A stretch of 64,000 nucleotides of DNA from Brachypterus glaber (GCA_958510825.1 OY294044.1:83994895-84058894), one strand, 5' to 3'; counted from the first letter of the stretch, positions 44,301 through 56,405 are shown. Notes: generated from the letters alone by a model not told the origin. Made by a program: numbers and translations.

Positions 44301-44789
44301 GGGCTTTTAAACAACCATAAAACTTCTTTTTTTAATTTATTTTTGGACGTATTGATTCGTGTTTGAATCGTTTTTAACAATAAAATACAAAATAATTAAA
44401 AATAAAATAAATAAATGTGTACAATAGACTTTAAGTTTGTTTTTTTGTTTTGTTTTTAGGTTAGTTTTTAATTTACTTACAATAAATTGTTAAGCTTTGG
44501 TTTTAGTCAAATTTTGATTATGCCATAGCATTTTCAGTACTTGTAGTAGTTTTATAAATAAGAATACCATAGTTGAATTTTTGCATAAATAGAGACGTCA
44601 TTTAATTTTAATCTTCTTCTTCTTTCATTTTACTGGGCCGTCCGTAGGGTCAAAGGGCCACACAATTGATTTATACGGGTAAGAACTTCAAATTAAATAA
44701 AAATTACCATTTTAAATTATATGTAAATAAATTTTAACGTACAGTGGATAGATTCTAGAAAAAAGTTTTGCTTTACCTAATAAAGCAAA

Positions 44790-47291
44790 GTGGTAGAAAA
44801 ATCGGGTAATAAAAGTGTTTTACGCATGTATTTGTATACTGACAGAGGTGGAGGTGTTCTGATTGCGCTAGAAAATACCTACGATGCTACACGTATTCCG
44901 CTTGATAGTAATATGTATAGTCCTCTAGTGGATGCCCTGGCGATAAAAATTAAATTTTCTTCGGGATATATTGTACTCGTTGCTCTATATATTCCTGACA
45001 GTCAACCCCTGCCTGTATATGAAGGCTTCTTTAACTATATTTGTACATTAAATGTATTATTTGACAATAATGTAATTTTTGTAGGAGATTTCAATATTCT
45101 ACTACAGCTCCCTACAAAATAATACTGGTACTGGTCTTATGAGGGAATTAAATAATTTTCTCACCTTTTTCGATTTTTCTCAATTTAATTACATTTTAAA
45201 TAGTAACAATCGCTTGCTTGATCTTGTAATTACAAATATTAAAAACTGCACAGTTGAAAAAGCTCAGGATGTTATACTCGATGAAAACTTTAATCACCCA
45301 TCTTTGTATATTAAAGTTCCTAAATTTAAAAAGGCTCATATAAAAGCGACACCTATTATTAATTCCTATAATTTTAGAAAAGCTAATCTGAATTTATTAT
45401 ATGAGGAAATTGGCATCGTAGACTGGTCGATTCTAGAAACATATAAATGTGTTGAAACTGCGTGTGAGAAATTTTATTCTATTTTAAGTGAAATTATTAA
45501 AAGGCTTGTACCTAAAAATAAAAAAAAAAGTATCCTCCTTGGTTTAATTCCAAAATTATTAAAAATATAAGATTAAAAGAAAATGCATGGAAAAAATATC
45601 GGAAATCTGGCATTCAGGAAGACTTGGACTGTTTTAAAAACCTACGCCGTACCATAAAAAGGGATATTATTACAACATATATTGCCTATATGAGTAATAT
45701 TGAAAATAACATAAGATCAGATCCCAAACTTTTTTGGTCTTACATAAACAAAAAAACATCCAGTTATGGTCTTCCTGGGGAAATGATACTAGATGGTAAA
45801 AGTCTTGAGAATACTCAGGATATAGTTAATGCTTTTGCTGTTTTTTTTGAAGAATCGTTCACCAAACCTGATACTGATTCTGATTTTGTCGCGCAATATG
45901 GTGATCAGGTGCTCCTAACTATTAATAGTTTTTCAGAATCTGAATTATGTGCTGCTGCAAAAAAACTAAAACCTAAACTCACAATAGGCCTTGATGGAAT
46001 TCCGTCCTTTCTAGTTAAGGATTGTGCATGTGTTTTTTGTAAACCTCTTGCTACTATCTTTAATTTATCTCTTAAAACATCCTGCTTTCCATCTTGCTGG
46101 AAGATCTCAAAAGTGTGCCCTGTATATAAAAAAGGCAATAAATCAGATATACGAAACTATAGACCCATTACGATAATAAATAGTTTTTGCAAAGTCTATG
46201 AAATCTTATTACCTAAAAATATTTACTCACATGTTAAAATTTTAATTAATCCGCAACAACATGGTTTCATGGAGGGTCGATCTATAGTCAGTAATCTATC
46301 TTGCATATCCCAGTTCATATCTCAGTCAATTGATAATCTACTACAAACCGATGTCATATATACGGACTTTTCCAAGGCATTTGAGAGACTTGATCACAGA
46401 ATACTCATACAAATATTGGATAAAATGGGGTTTTCGCTTCCTCTATTATTTTTAATGATTTCTTATTTATTGGACAGAAGGCAATATGTGGAGTATAATG
46501 GGGTCAAGTCTTTAATTTACTTAGCTTTGTCGGGAGTTCCGCAGGGCTCAAATATGGGCCCACTTTTTATTATTTTTATTAATAATTTAATTACTATACT
46601 AATTGAAGTATACGGACTTATTTTTGCTGATGATATGAAACTTTACAAAATTATTTGAAGTATTGCTGACTGTGTCGCTCTCCAAAGTGCCCTAGACCTT
46701 ATTGTCCAGTGGTGTGAGGAACGCAAACTTCCACTAAATGCAGAAAAATGTCACGTTGTAACTTATACTACCAAAACTAATTTAATCATATTTAACTAAA
46801 ACATTAATAACCATCTTCTAAATAGACCTGACATTATTAAAGATCTGGGTGTAATATTTGATAAAAAGTTATCCTTCATTAATCATATAAATAATATTGT
46901 ATCACGCGCATATAAAGCTCTGGGGTTTATTATCAGAAGTGCCAGAAACTTCCATAATTTAAATACTATCAACTTATTATATATGTCTTATGTGCGATCC
47001 AAGCTTGAGTACTGTTCCATAGTATGGTACCCAAATTACAATGTTCAAATTAAAATGATTGAAAATGTTCAGAGACGATATCTAAAGTATTTGCATTTTA
47101 GAAGGCATGGGGTGTACCCTCCTATAGATATTTCTAATGAAGTTATGCGAAGAGAGAAATCATTATTATCATTGACCCAAAGGCGAAAACAAGCATCTAT
47201 ACTACATAGTAATTGGACGTTAATTTTTTGTGAGCCTGTGTTATCAAAACAAAACTTAATTAATTATTTTAGACAACACTCCAACCTCTAA
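44790..47291 (+). pseudogene. LINE ORF2: endonuclease and reverse transcriptase, broken
   Basis: 44790-45122 holds endonuclease motifs DRGGGVLIALE and IFVGDFNI. A frameshift near 45120 leads to 45139-45570, with LLDLVITN and the DENFNHPSLYIKV segment (the usual SDHxP is degraded to FNHPS). A second frameshift near 45570-45620 leads to the RT at 45624-46658: SDIRNYRPITIINSFCKVYE, TDFSKAFERLDH, SGVPQGSNMGPLF and the catalytic FADDMKLYK. After a TGA at 46656 and a TAA near 46797 the same frame continues to 47291 with KDLGVIFDKKLSF, YVRSKLEYCSIVWY. Total two frameshifts and two stops; otherwise domain order is complete. Confidence 0.9.
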
Positions 47292-47582
47292 TAACTTATT
47301 AGTGTAAATAATGCCTTAAATGAATAATAGTATTAACTTGAATTATTTATGTATACATAAATAACTTAGCAAGATAGATTAAAACTAAACAACTTCGCTA
47401 AAATCTTGAGAATATCTCCTTATATGCTTCCAACACAACTGGATAATATGGCCCAAGTTTGTTAAGGCAAATTTATTATTAAAGAGGATTATACAAGAAG
47501 TTAAAACCAGAGAAGTTGGTAGAAGAGGACAATTTCGCCGTATTGGAATTATTTCTTCAATTACGGAAAGTCATTTAAGCTT

Positions 47583-47608
47583 ATAATAATAATAATAATA
47601 ATAATAAA
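47583..47608 (+). repeat. (TAA)n tail
   Basis: About eight TAA units at the end of the LINE 3' UTR; trinucleotide tails are normal in I/CR1-like elements. Confidence 0.85.
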
Positions 47609-47714
47609 TCTTTATTGAGTTTTAAATTAAACAGTAAATATTCGTAAATATTCGGCTTGACGAGTTTTGTGATTATGCACCTGACTTCTAAGAAATCGTA
47701 TTGTGCCAGAGTTT

Positions 47715-48293
47715 TAAACAATATAACATATTTTTTGCACGACCAAAACTTGCCGTTTTTCTCCCAAGGAAATAACAACCACGGCAACCTTGATAATATT
47801 AAAATATTATACTTACTATGTGCTTTGCTGGTTCAAAAATTAGGTTTGGTGATGTTTTGTAATAAATTAGCGATTCAAACCAATTTATTTGATTTTAACA
47901 AAGAAAACGTTTAAAAATAACATTGTTATAACAATGTATACATAACTTAAAATTTATTATCCTCGTCCATTTTTTTGACGTTTGTGTCAACCATATTAAA
48001 AAACAATTCAAATCGCGATAGCCGTGAAACTGACTTTTCGCAATTTACAGGTATCTTGATTAAATTATGAAAATAAAACAACCGATTTTAGACGCCTGGT
48101 TTTTAATTTTAATTTTATCTACCTACCTAAATTATGTTTGGTCCTGCAAAAAATAGTGTATATACCTCAGGACTAAACGTGGCTGTTTTAGTCCCTTGCA
48201 TTTCTGTTTCCCTCGCTCGCTACGCTCGTTCAGGAAACACTCATGCAGCGGGACTAAAACAGCCAGTTTAGTCCCTTGGTATATAAATAACTA
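47715..48293. repeat. Dispersed repeat family N, copy 2
   Basis: Matches 6885-7431. This copy has an extra segment near 48181-48277 in which GGCTGTTTTAGTCCC and GGGACTAAAACAGCC form a perfect 15-bp inverted repeat around CCTCGCTCGCTACGCTCG. The extra hairpin may be the true terminus of the family, with copy 1 deleted there. Confidence 0.8.
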
Positions 48294-48919
48294 TTTTTTA
48301 AGAATAATAAGTTTTTGTACTTAAGTATAAATTTTGTATTTTTTTATATTTTTTTTATACTTTTTTTTCTTTATTTCTTATTTTAAATATTTTTATTCAC
48401 TTTTTTTAACTTTAAGCGATAACGAAGAGGAAGACAACAATAGAGAAAGATAGTTATAGTTTAATATTTTCAAATAAAGCAATATTTTGAGTTATAAACA
48501 AGAATATTTTCTTAGAGAACAAGTTATAATTATTTATGTTTTTAATATCTTAAGGAATAGAATTAAATATTTTGGGGCCTGTAACATCTAAAGTTTTGGC
48601 ATTACAGTTTACACTATGTTTAAAATTCTAAGAACAAATGATATTTTGATATATTTTACAGTCATCTCTTCTTTTTTCACTGCAATTCACTAGTCCACAA
48701 TTTTAACAGGGTAAAAAATAACCCAAACACAAAATTTTGTAAAAAATTAAACTTTAAATCGACATTGACATTTGCACGCAAAACGTCAAGAGATAGGGTT
48801 TTGTATGTTGCCAACCCAACAGAAAAAAAAGTAGAGACCTCTTATGGGCCCTTAAGAACACGCAAAATGCGTGTGATTATGAGCTTATAAGAGTCGCAAA
48901 ATAGAAAAAAGTAAATTAA
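48294..48919. other. Nothing recognised
   Basis: AT-rich left flank of the Tc1-like element. Confidence 0.4.
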
Positions 48920-48921
48920 TA

Positions 48922-49630
48922 TACACTTCTGCTCAAAAATATCGGCCCACCTAAAAAAATGCACATTTTTGAATGCAAATATCTCCAAAACTATTTAATG
49001 GATTTATTCGATCTTTTTTTTATTTTGAAGCTTGAACTTTTAGCTCTTACTTACTGGAATAAAAATTATCAAACATCTTTTTTTATACCGGCAGCAATGA
49101 AAAGTGCACAGCTATGTTTTTTACTGCACCTTTCGATATGCGCATGGTTCGCCACTGCATATTTTTTACAATTTAATTAATTTATTTTATAGCCTAATTA
49201 AATGGAAGTAATCTCTTTTTAAATTTTTTAATTTTCCTTTTCTCGTTTAGGAGATATAAGGTTTTTTCTAAAAATTTACATTTTTGCAAGTAACAAAAAA
49301 ACTACACAATGGATTTAATTGATTTTTTTTTTTAATTTGAAGCCTTAATCGTAAACTTTTATTTATTTAATTTAGGTTTCTGTTGGAAACATGTTTAAAC
49401 TGAGTTTACATTGCTTAAATAGTCATGTTTTTTTTTACTCGATCTTTTTTGTTGCAATTTAAACACAAACTCAAATCTTTCCATAAGTTTTAAAACTTAT
49501 TCTAATAGCCACACTTATTGTGACTGATTCCGTCTTTTATTTTTTATCATAAGTCTTCTCATTTAGGAGAAATTATGTTTTTTTGGTAAATAAGGACTTT
49601 TTAAGTGGTGGGCTAGTGCCACCCCTGTAA
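48922..49630 (+). repeat. Left terminal inverted repeat of the Tc1-like element
   Basis: Pairs with 50877-51584 over its full length with scattered differences. Confidence 0.9.
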
Positions 49631-49717
49631 CTAACTTTTTTATGATTGACAAGACTTGTCACTTATGTGACAATACTTTTTTAACTCGTTAAAATTTTAT
49701 TTAATTGTATTATTTAA

Positions 49718-50485
49718 ATGGAAACAAGTCCGGAAGTAGCTGCCCAAGCTGTAGCTCTGCTACAAGAAGGGCACAGTCAGCGTTATGTTGCTCAACAGTT
49801 AAATATTACGAGAGCAGCGGTAAGAAGAGTATTCCAACGTTTTGAGGAGACCGGTTCCTTTAGTCGACGCCAAGGAGCTGGCAGACATAGGTGCACGTCC
49901 GCTCGGGATGACCGATTTATGGAGCTTAATTCCCTGCGGAATCGTCGTCTAAATTCAGTTAATTTGAGATCACGGCTTCAAGAAACAAGAGGTGTAGCAG
50001 TAAGTAGGTCCACTATTGGTCGAAGGCTTTTTGAAAGAAACCTTTGCTCTTATAAGGCCGCAACTGGACCTAAACTCACTGCTAACCATCGTCGTGCCAG
50101 GCTGCAGTTTGCAAGAAGACATTTAAACTGGGACAGAAACCAATGGGCAAAGGTTATGTTTTCTGATGAAACCAGGATATGTCTATTTGGGAATGATGCA
50201 AACGCTGTCTTGCACCGACGTCCTGGAGAACGTTATGCACAGGCCTGCATTGCAGAAAAAGTTAGTTATGGTGGTGGATCGTGCATGATATGGGGAGGTA
50301 TATCATTGGAAGCTAAAACTGAACCCGTTTTTATTATAAGGGAAGAACGTGGACGGCAAAGGCGAAGTCTTACAGCGGAAAGGTATGTCGAAGAAATTTT
50401 GGAAGAGCACGTCGTACCTTACGCCGGATTTATAGGCGATGACTTTATTTACATTAAATTGAATGTTTTATTGACCATAATGTAA
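49718..50485 (+). pseudogene. Tc1-like transposase, C-terminally truncated
   Basis: Residues 1-50 form the first helix-turn-helix (SPEVAAQAVALLQEGHSQRY, VAQQLNITRAAVRRVFQRF), then a GRPR-like RRQGAGRHRCTS linker and a second HTH (RLQETRGVAVSRSTIGRRL). The catalytic domain begins near residue 140: KVMFSDETRICLFGND supplies the first Asp, and SYGGGSCMIWGGIS follows. The frame ends soon after VPYAGFIGDDFIYI, exactly where the second catalytic Asp (HDNARPH) and the DxxPIE segment with the third acid should follow. At 255 residues it lacks the last ~85 of the usual ~340. DNA binding could survive; cleavage cannot. Confidence 0.92.
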
Positions 50486-50876
50486 TGTAACTAATAATAA
50501 CGAAAAACAGCATTGTTGTAAAAAAACATACACGTCTAATACGTTTTTTTGTGTTTATAATTGTTATTAAATAATTTTAATAAAATTTAAAATTTGTTTA
50601 TTGTTATTTTATTTGATAAAATATTTTGTTTAAAAAAAATTAAAAAGCAAAAAGTCTTTAAAAAGACGTTAGAACTTGTTTTTGGAGTACCATTAGAGAT
50701 TTAAACAGTCTGTGCAAAGTTCGTTCGACATATATGCCTCAAAACGCAGTCTGAGCTGGGAACCAAAAAGTTGCTAACGCAGAAAACGTGTTAATTAAAT
50801 GTATTTATTTAAGCTAAAGTTATAGAAGTGCAATAGATCTTTATATTCTATCGACGCTTTTCCGTCATATACAGTT

Positions 50877-51584
50877 TTACAGGGGTGGCACTAGCCCACT
50901 GATTAAAAAGTCACTTTTTCCGAAAAACTTTAATTTCTCCTAAATGAGAAGACTTATGATAAAAAATAAAAGAAGGAATCAGTCACAATAAGTGTGGCTT
51001 TTAGAATAAGTTTTAAAACTTATGGAAACATTTGAGTTTGTGGTTAAATTGCATCAAAAAAGATTGGGTAAAAAAAACATGACTATTTAAGCAATGTAAA
51101 CCCAGTTTAAACATGTTTGCACCAGAAACTTAAATTAAATAAATAAAAGTTAAGGACTTAAGCTTCAAATTAAAAAATAAATCAATTAAATCCACTGTGT
51201 AGTTTTTTTGTTATTTGCAAAAATGTTTATTTTCAGAAAAAACCGTATATCTCCTAAACGAGAAAAGGAAAATTAAAAAGTTAAAAAAGAAATTACTCCC
51301 ATATAATTGGCCTATAAAATCAATTAATTAAATTGTAAAAAAATATGCAGTGGCAAACCGTGCGCATATCGAAAGAAGCAGTAAAAAAACATAGCTGTGT
51401 AATTTTCATTGCTGCCGGTTTAAAAAAAGATTTTTGATAATTTTTATTCCAGTAATTAAGAGCTAAAAGTTCAAGCTTTAAAATAAAAAAAAGGTCAAAT
51501 AAATCTATTGAATAGTTTTGGAGTTATTAGCATTTGAAAATGTGTATTTTTTTAGGTGGGCCGATATTTTTGAGCAGAAGTGTA
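50877..51584 (-). repeat. Right terminal inverted repeat of the Tc1-like element
   Basis: Complement of 48922-49630. Between the transposase frame and this arm (50486-50876) no coding sequence is visible. Confidence 0.9.
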
Positions 51585-51587
51585 TAA

Positions 51588-52182
51588 ACTCGGTATATCT
51601 GAGTAACAAACTGGATCAAGGAAACTATGATTAGTGTTTTAAAAACGACTGTTAGTGATATTTTTATTGTCTATTTTAGCTTTTGACAATTTCTGACATT
51701 TAGATTAAATTAACTGTCATGTTAAGTCTTACAAATAATTATAGAAAGTTTTTAAAAAGTGGAAATTTGTTAAAAGTTATAATAAAAGTAAGTTTTTTTA
51801 TTTATAGTATGCTATTAAAATAAAATTTTAACATACCTGAGCTTAAATTATGTTTTTTAAATAAAATTGTGTTAATGTTAACTCGCCAAACAAATATTTC
51901 CACATCGTTTTCTGTAAAACCCTTATTGAGCACTGTGTTATATTACTTAGTTTTTACAATACATTTGTAGATTGATACTGTAGTTTCCTTTTTAAAGATT
52001 TTTCTTGTAATTTCTTTTTGCTTTTTAATAATTATTTGGATTTTTTTTAAATGTCAAAATAATTTTTGTATTGACAATAAATTTGAAACTTGATAGCAAC
52101 CTTACATAGGAAATTAAATTTATTCTACCAACCATACAACAAAAAACAAACATCAACTCAGATAGATTCTGTGCGGAGTTTA
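51588..52182 (+). mobile_element. MITE-like element, family B copy 2
   Basis: Begins CTCGGTATATCTGAGTAACA and ends ACTCAGATAGATTCTGTGCG-GAG, and matches 32829-33414 in reverse. The Tc1-like element lies immediately before its left end, and a TA-type MITE immediately after its right end. Confidence 0.85.
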
Positions 52183-52767
52183 CCCTATTTCATTTCATTA
52201 GTAGTAACTATTTAGTAATTTTAGTTTTTATAGTTGGTGCCTAATATTAGTTGGTATCATTATTGAAGTTTTTTAAAATGATTTTTCTCTTGTCACTGTC
52301 AGAAATAACATTTCGTATTTTTTCTTTGAAAATGGCTATATAAATTTTATAAGGAAACAAAGGGATATAATTAAGTGATAAAATAAATAAGTGTAAAATA
52401 AATAAGTATTAAATAAGTGATAAAAAATTTTGGTGGATATTTAACAGCAAATAGAGACTTCTAAGGTATTTTCCAATCATGCCTTAAAAAACTGTTGAAA
52501 AATTTTTACCACTTTTTTTCATTATATTTAGGCAAAGCCTCAGAACACACATTTTATCATACGTTTATTAATATATAAGAAAATTGCAGAAGTTTATATT
52601 CTATCTGAATATGATATGACATAAAAATATAACATATTTTTTCGAGACATATTTATACGATACTTCAGAATTACGCAAAATGCCGTTTTCCACCAAAAGA
52701 TCTACCTACAAAGCTAAACTAGACCTAGAAACTTTTTTAGTTACCAATAATGAAATGAAATAGGGTA
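52181..52767. mobile_element. MITE with CCCTATTTCATTTCATTA ends and TA flanks
   Basis: TACCCTATTTCATTTCATTA at the left and TAATGAAATGAAATAGGGTA at the right are exact complements; next to them AGTAGTAACTA pairs with TAGTTACCAAT. TA on each side could be a target duplication of the Tc1/mariner type. ~585 bp, no transposase. Confidence 0.82.
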
Positions 52768-53354
52768 TATTTCTTAAAGAGAATTATCTTTGCTTGTATA
52801 TAAATTTTTGATTTACTTAAACCAAGTAATTAATTAATTTTTAAAATGTTTAACTGTGAATCTTTGTCAAATAATAGACATTAAATTATAAAGCTAGAAA
52901 GAGATAAAGTAGTATTGAAATTGCAGAGAAAAGTTTTAAATAGAATACAAAGTTTCCGATTTTAATCGCACTCAGAAACTATCGAGTATTTTTCTTTACA
53001 TACTCTTCACACAGCGTCGCACAGTGCTGTGGTTAGTGGGGGAATAAGAGCAAAAATTATTACTCCTGTGTTTTTTTAGTTATTATTCAATGTAAAAAAT
53101 AATTTAAAAACTATAGTTTTTTTAACTATACCATAAAATATAAATTTTTTCCATGTACCTTGTAAATTTATCTTAAAATCTCGACTAAATTAATTATAAT
53201 TATAATAATTATTAATGTATATTATATACTTTATATATTAATGTATATTATATACCTTCTACTAAAGCAATAATTTTTTCCGATACCACCTTATTGAAAA
53301 ATTACCATACATGTATTGTTTAACTTTTTAGATTTTGGAGAATAAATAAATAAA
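52768..53354. other. Nothing recognised
   Basis: AT-rich, with a doubled ATTAATGTATATTATATA segment near 53210-53260. Confidence 0.4.
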
Positions 53355-53849
53355 ATTGTTATCTAATTTTACTGTGACGTTTCGACGATGGATTTTCGTT
53401 GTTTTCGAACAGAGAATTAACTCAAAGATTAGTCATTGTCACTAACATACACAAAACATTATTTAAACAAATAAATAACAATAAAATAATTAAAAAAGGC
53501 TTATAATCGACTTCACGTTAATTTTATTATTGAAAACAATTAGTGTGACCGCGGTTTCGCTATAATAGATATAGCATCTACGGACTAAAAATAAAATAAG
53601 TATTACAGATTGTTTGTCGTGTAGAAAAAATATTACCTTAAATACATATAATGGGACATCTTTAACATTCTGGTCATAAATAACACTAAGGACATTACAC
53701 AATTAATAAATTAGGTTACAGATTAAAAATATGCATTTTCAGTGGCATGAATTAGGTTATGTTTACCGATTGGGCAAGGTGCGTTTTATTGCGCATTGGG
53801 TAAGGTGCGTTTTATTACGCATTAGTTACTTTTGTACGTTTTTTCGCAG

Positions 53850-54500
53850 TTAATTAAAATGAAATGAATTGCTTATATTTATAAGAAAAAGGAAGAACAA
53901 ACGATAATATTTTTGGGGGAGTTGAAATTATTGGGCGAGTATCGAGAGAGTACTTTGGGAAAGTTGAAATTAGTAAGAACGAGTATTGAGAGAATACTTT
54001 CACTAGCAGCAATACATAACGTTACATTCATGTTCCTCACACACATACCGCGTGAGTGAAGAGTATTGATATCAGTTATCATCACTAGTACTGCCACCTT
54101 TAATGAAGGAACCGAAATCTCATCCTCAAAGACGCGGCATGAGGGGACAGAACAAAAACGTTTACATTTAAAGAAAAAGAAATTTGTGGAGAATCTTCCG
54201 ACTGAGCCGGTGCACTGGCGCGTCCGCAGTCGAACATCAGGAATCATTGTTTTGCTGCCACCTCAAACAAAGGACTCGAAATTCGCATTGGCCGCATAAA
54301 TGGGTCGGCTCAGTCGAAAATTCTAAACAGAGATGTGTTTGTAAAAGTTGTTTGTTTGTTTAGAATGCTGCTAGGGAATCTTTTTAAGTGGCTTACTATT
54401 TCAAGCTCCTCAAATATGACTAGCTTCCTACGGTTATTTTCATTGTGGAGGATTTTTACGCCTTTATTTCTGTCAAAGAAGTGGTTTTCATCAATTAAAT
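53850..54500. other. Interior of family X foldback, unidentified
   Basis: Less AT-rich than its surroundings, with overlapping open frames on both strands (122 codons minus at 53879-54247; 77 codons plus at 54066-54299). The plus frame contains KKKKFVENLPTEPVHWRVRS and the minus frame is its antisense. I do not recognise either product. It might be captured host exon sequence or a transposase remnant. Confidence 0.3.
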
Positions 54501-54845
54501 GGAAGATCGGTAATTCATGCCACTGAAAATGCATATTTTTAATCTGTAACCTAATTTATTAATTGTGTAATGTCCTTAGTGTTATTTATGACCAGAATGT
54601 TAAAGATCTCCCATTATATGTATTTAAGGTAATATTTTTTCTACACGACAAACAATCTGTAATACTTATTTTATTTTTAGTCCGTAGATGCTATATCTAT
54701 TATAGCGAAACCGCGGTCACACTAATTGTTTTCAATAATAAAATTAACGTGAAGTCGATTATAAGCCTTTTTTAATTATTTTATAATAAACCACTTCACT
54801 ATAAGAAGTTCAGACGTTCAGAACCATGAATGAATTTTCAAACTG

Positions 54846-54968
54846 GAAAATAAATAACAGTTAAAATATAAAATTAAGACAGTGTACTTTTCTATATGCA
54901 GCAACCGAACCTGTGTATAGGAAAGTACACTGTCTTAATTTTATTTTTTAACTGTTATTTATTTGCTT
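54846..54968. mobile_element. Hairpin inserted in the family X right arm
   Basis: AATAAATAACAGTTAAAATA, then AAAATTAAGACAGTGTACTT, pair with AAGTACACTGTCTTAATTTT, then TTTTAACTGTTATTTATT, leaving a ~25-bp loop near GCAGCAACCGAACCTG. The left arm of X lacks it, so the insertion came after the palindrome formed. Confidence 0.82.
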
Positions 54969-55095
54969 AAATAAGGTTTTGTGTATGTGACTGTTTACTG
55001 TTAGTGACAATGACTAATCTTTAGCTTTAATTCTATGTTCAAAAACGAAAAAAATCCATCGTCGAAACGTCACAGCAAAATTAGATAACAATTTT

Positions 55096-55880
55096 AGTCA
55101 GATCCAAAAAATTAAAAAGTTAAATTATACAAATCGGGCAAAAACTTTCAATTTAACATACATGTATTAGTTAATAACTTCCACAACATGTATGGAAATT
55201 TTACATTTTTTTTTTGTTGAGTGTACTATAAAAAATAATAGGAAAAATACCATACAAATGTTTTAGAGACGCAATCCGCATAGATTCAGGCCAAGTTAAA
55301 TGCACTATAGTGATGGATTTGGCTGAAATTTAGGATACTTGTTTCTTAAGTGTTCATTAGAGGATTTTGCTCAAAAAAAATTTCGGGAGATAGATTATTT
55401 TTACTGTTATTAAAATTATTTTGTTGTAAAAAAATTGATTTTCTCGTGGAATGGCTTAAATACTAATTGAGATACATCAAAACGGTTTTCATTATTAAAG
55501 TGAGATACTTTTCTTTCTAAAACAATATACTAAAAAAAGTCCAAAGCACGTTCTTTTTTATACCTAAAGTTTAATGAAAGTTATTAAGTAAAAACAAGTT
55601 TAATTAAAAAATGTAAAACAGAGATTTGGCTATTTTACATAAATGTATCTGGACCATGTAAATCTTTACAAATACTAAAGTGTAAACAGTGCTGTTGCTT
55701 AAAATTGACGAAATTAAAAAAACGTATACAGGGACGCTACAAAAAATAATGCATGTTATTTTAGTATTTTTTTTTTCATAGATAATTTGGAGTCATACTT
55801 TAAATACGTAACGCAAGATTTAAAAACATTTTTAACCCCGCCCTCATGTAAAATAATTTTGTATACGTAAAAAACTGGTT
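55096..55880. other. Nothing recognised
   Basis: AT-rich, no supported gene or repeat boundary. Confidence 0.4.
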
Positions 55881-55982
55881 AAAGGCCTATCCAGAAGCTT
55901 GCATAAGAACATAAAACATAAGAATGCAATGCCGTAATTGGCTTACTATGTTGTTATGCGAGCTTGTGGATATGCCCTTATG
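55881..55982. mobile_element. Short hairpin MITE, family Y copy 1
   Basis: AAGGCCTATCCAGAAGCTTG and CATAAGAACATA pair with TATGTTGTTATGCGAGCTTG, then TGGATATGCCCTT, around a short loop. A longer relative lies 200 bp away. Confidence 0.72.
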
Positions 55983-56177
55983 TATTCTGTTTTATGTATT
56001 CTTTAATAATTTTGCATACAATGCACATTTTTTGTTGTACTGTGATAACATCTAAATATAATACTGTTAGGAAATTTCCTTTTTAGGTTGTTTACCAACC
56101 GTTGGTATTAAAGACAAAAATTTATGTTATCTAACGTATTGTAGCGATTACCATTGATGTTAATGTCACAAGAATAA

Positions 56178-56405
56178 GGCCTTATCTACAGGGTTGCATA
56201 ACCAAGCATAATAACCTAATATTATTTGCATAAGGCATAAAACATAATGATGTCCATTTGCTAGCTATATTATAAGGTATAACGCATAAGCGCATAAGAT
56301 TGGTTGATAGATGATAGAAGTAGAAGAAGAGGACGAACGTAGGCCAGTTATGTCAATATGTATTATAAGTTATGTTTGGTTATGCAAGCCTGTAGATTAG
56401 GCTTA
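56178..56405. mobile_element. Hairpin MITE, family Y copy 2
   Basis: AAGGCCTTATCTACAGGGTT, then GCATAACCAAGCATAAT, pair with TTATGTTTGGTTATGCAAGC, then CTGTAGATTAGGCTT. Interior copies of GCATAAGG/TAAGGCATAA repeat the subterminal motif. Non-coding. Confidence 0.78.

Larger units (their letters stand above)
44780..47610 (+). mobile_element. Non-LTR retrotransposon (LINE), Jockey/CR1-like, nearly complete ORF2
   Basis: Plus-strand order is endonuclease, reverse transcriptase, C-terminal domain, ~290-bp 3' UTR and a (TAA)n tail at 47583-47608. The 5' limit is set by the first recognisable endonuclease residues; upstream sequence has no ORF1, so 5' truncation is likely. Alternatively the (TAA)n next to AATAAATCTTTATTGAG could be the tail of a second, minus-strand LINE end. 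Confidence 0.82.
48922..51584 (+). mobile_element. Tc1-like transposon with ~709-bp terminal inverted repeats
   Basis: The 2663-bp element starts TACACTTCTGCTCAAAAATA and ends with the complement TATTTTTGAGCAGAAGTGTA, flanked by TA at 48920-48921 and 51585-51586, the Tc1/mariner target. The inverted repeats extend inward to 49630 on the left and 50877 on the right, ending in GTGCCACCCCTGTAA / TTACAGGGGTGGCAC. Inside each arm a ~70-bp block is repeated directly (near 48958 and 49277 on the left: CATTTTTG, AATGGATTTA, TTTGAAGC in order), the IR/DR arrangement known from some Tc1-like elements. One truncated transposase ORF lies in the centre. Confidence 0.93.
53355..55095. mobile_element. Foldback element with ~390-bp arms and a GC-richer interior, family X
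   Basis: Left arm 53355-53745 and right arm about 54525-55095 are close reverse complements: GTGACGTTTCGACGATGG on the left, CCATCGTCGAAACGTCAC on the right; GTGACCGCGGTTTCGCTATA against its complement near 54700; GCATTTTCAGTGGCATGAAT against ATTCATGCCACTGAAAATGC. The right arm is longer because another hairpin has inserted. A 70-codon open frame is present once in each arm; it is one peptide of the inverted repeat. The 780-bp interior is unlike the arms. Confidence 0.85.

Noticed and set aside
45905..46138. Minus-strand open frame within the LINE
   Set aside because: Antisense shadow of the RT.
53490..54775. Two identical 70-codon proteins on opposite strands
   Set aside because: They are one sequence in the two arms of an inverted repeat, with no family features.
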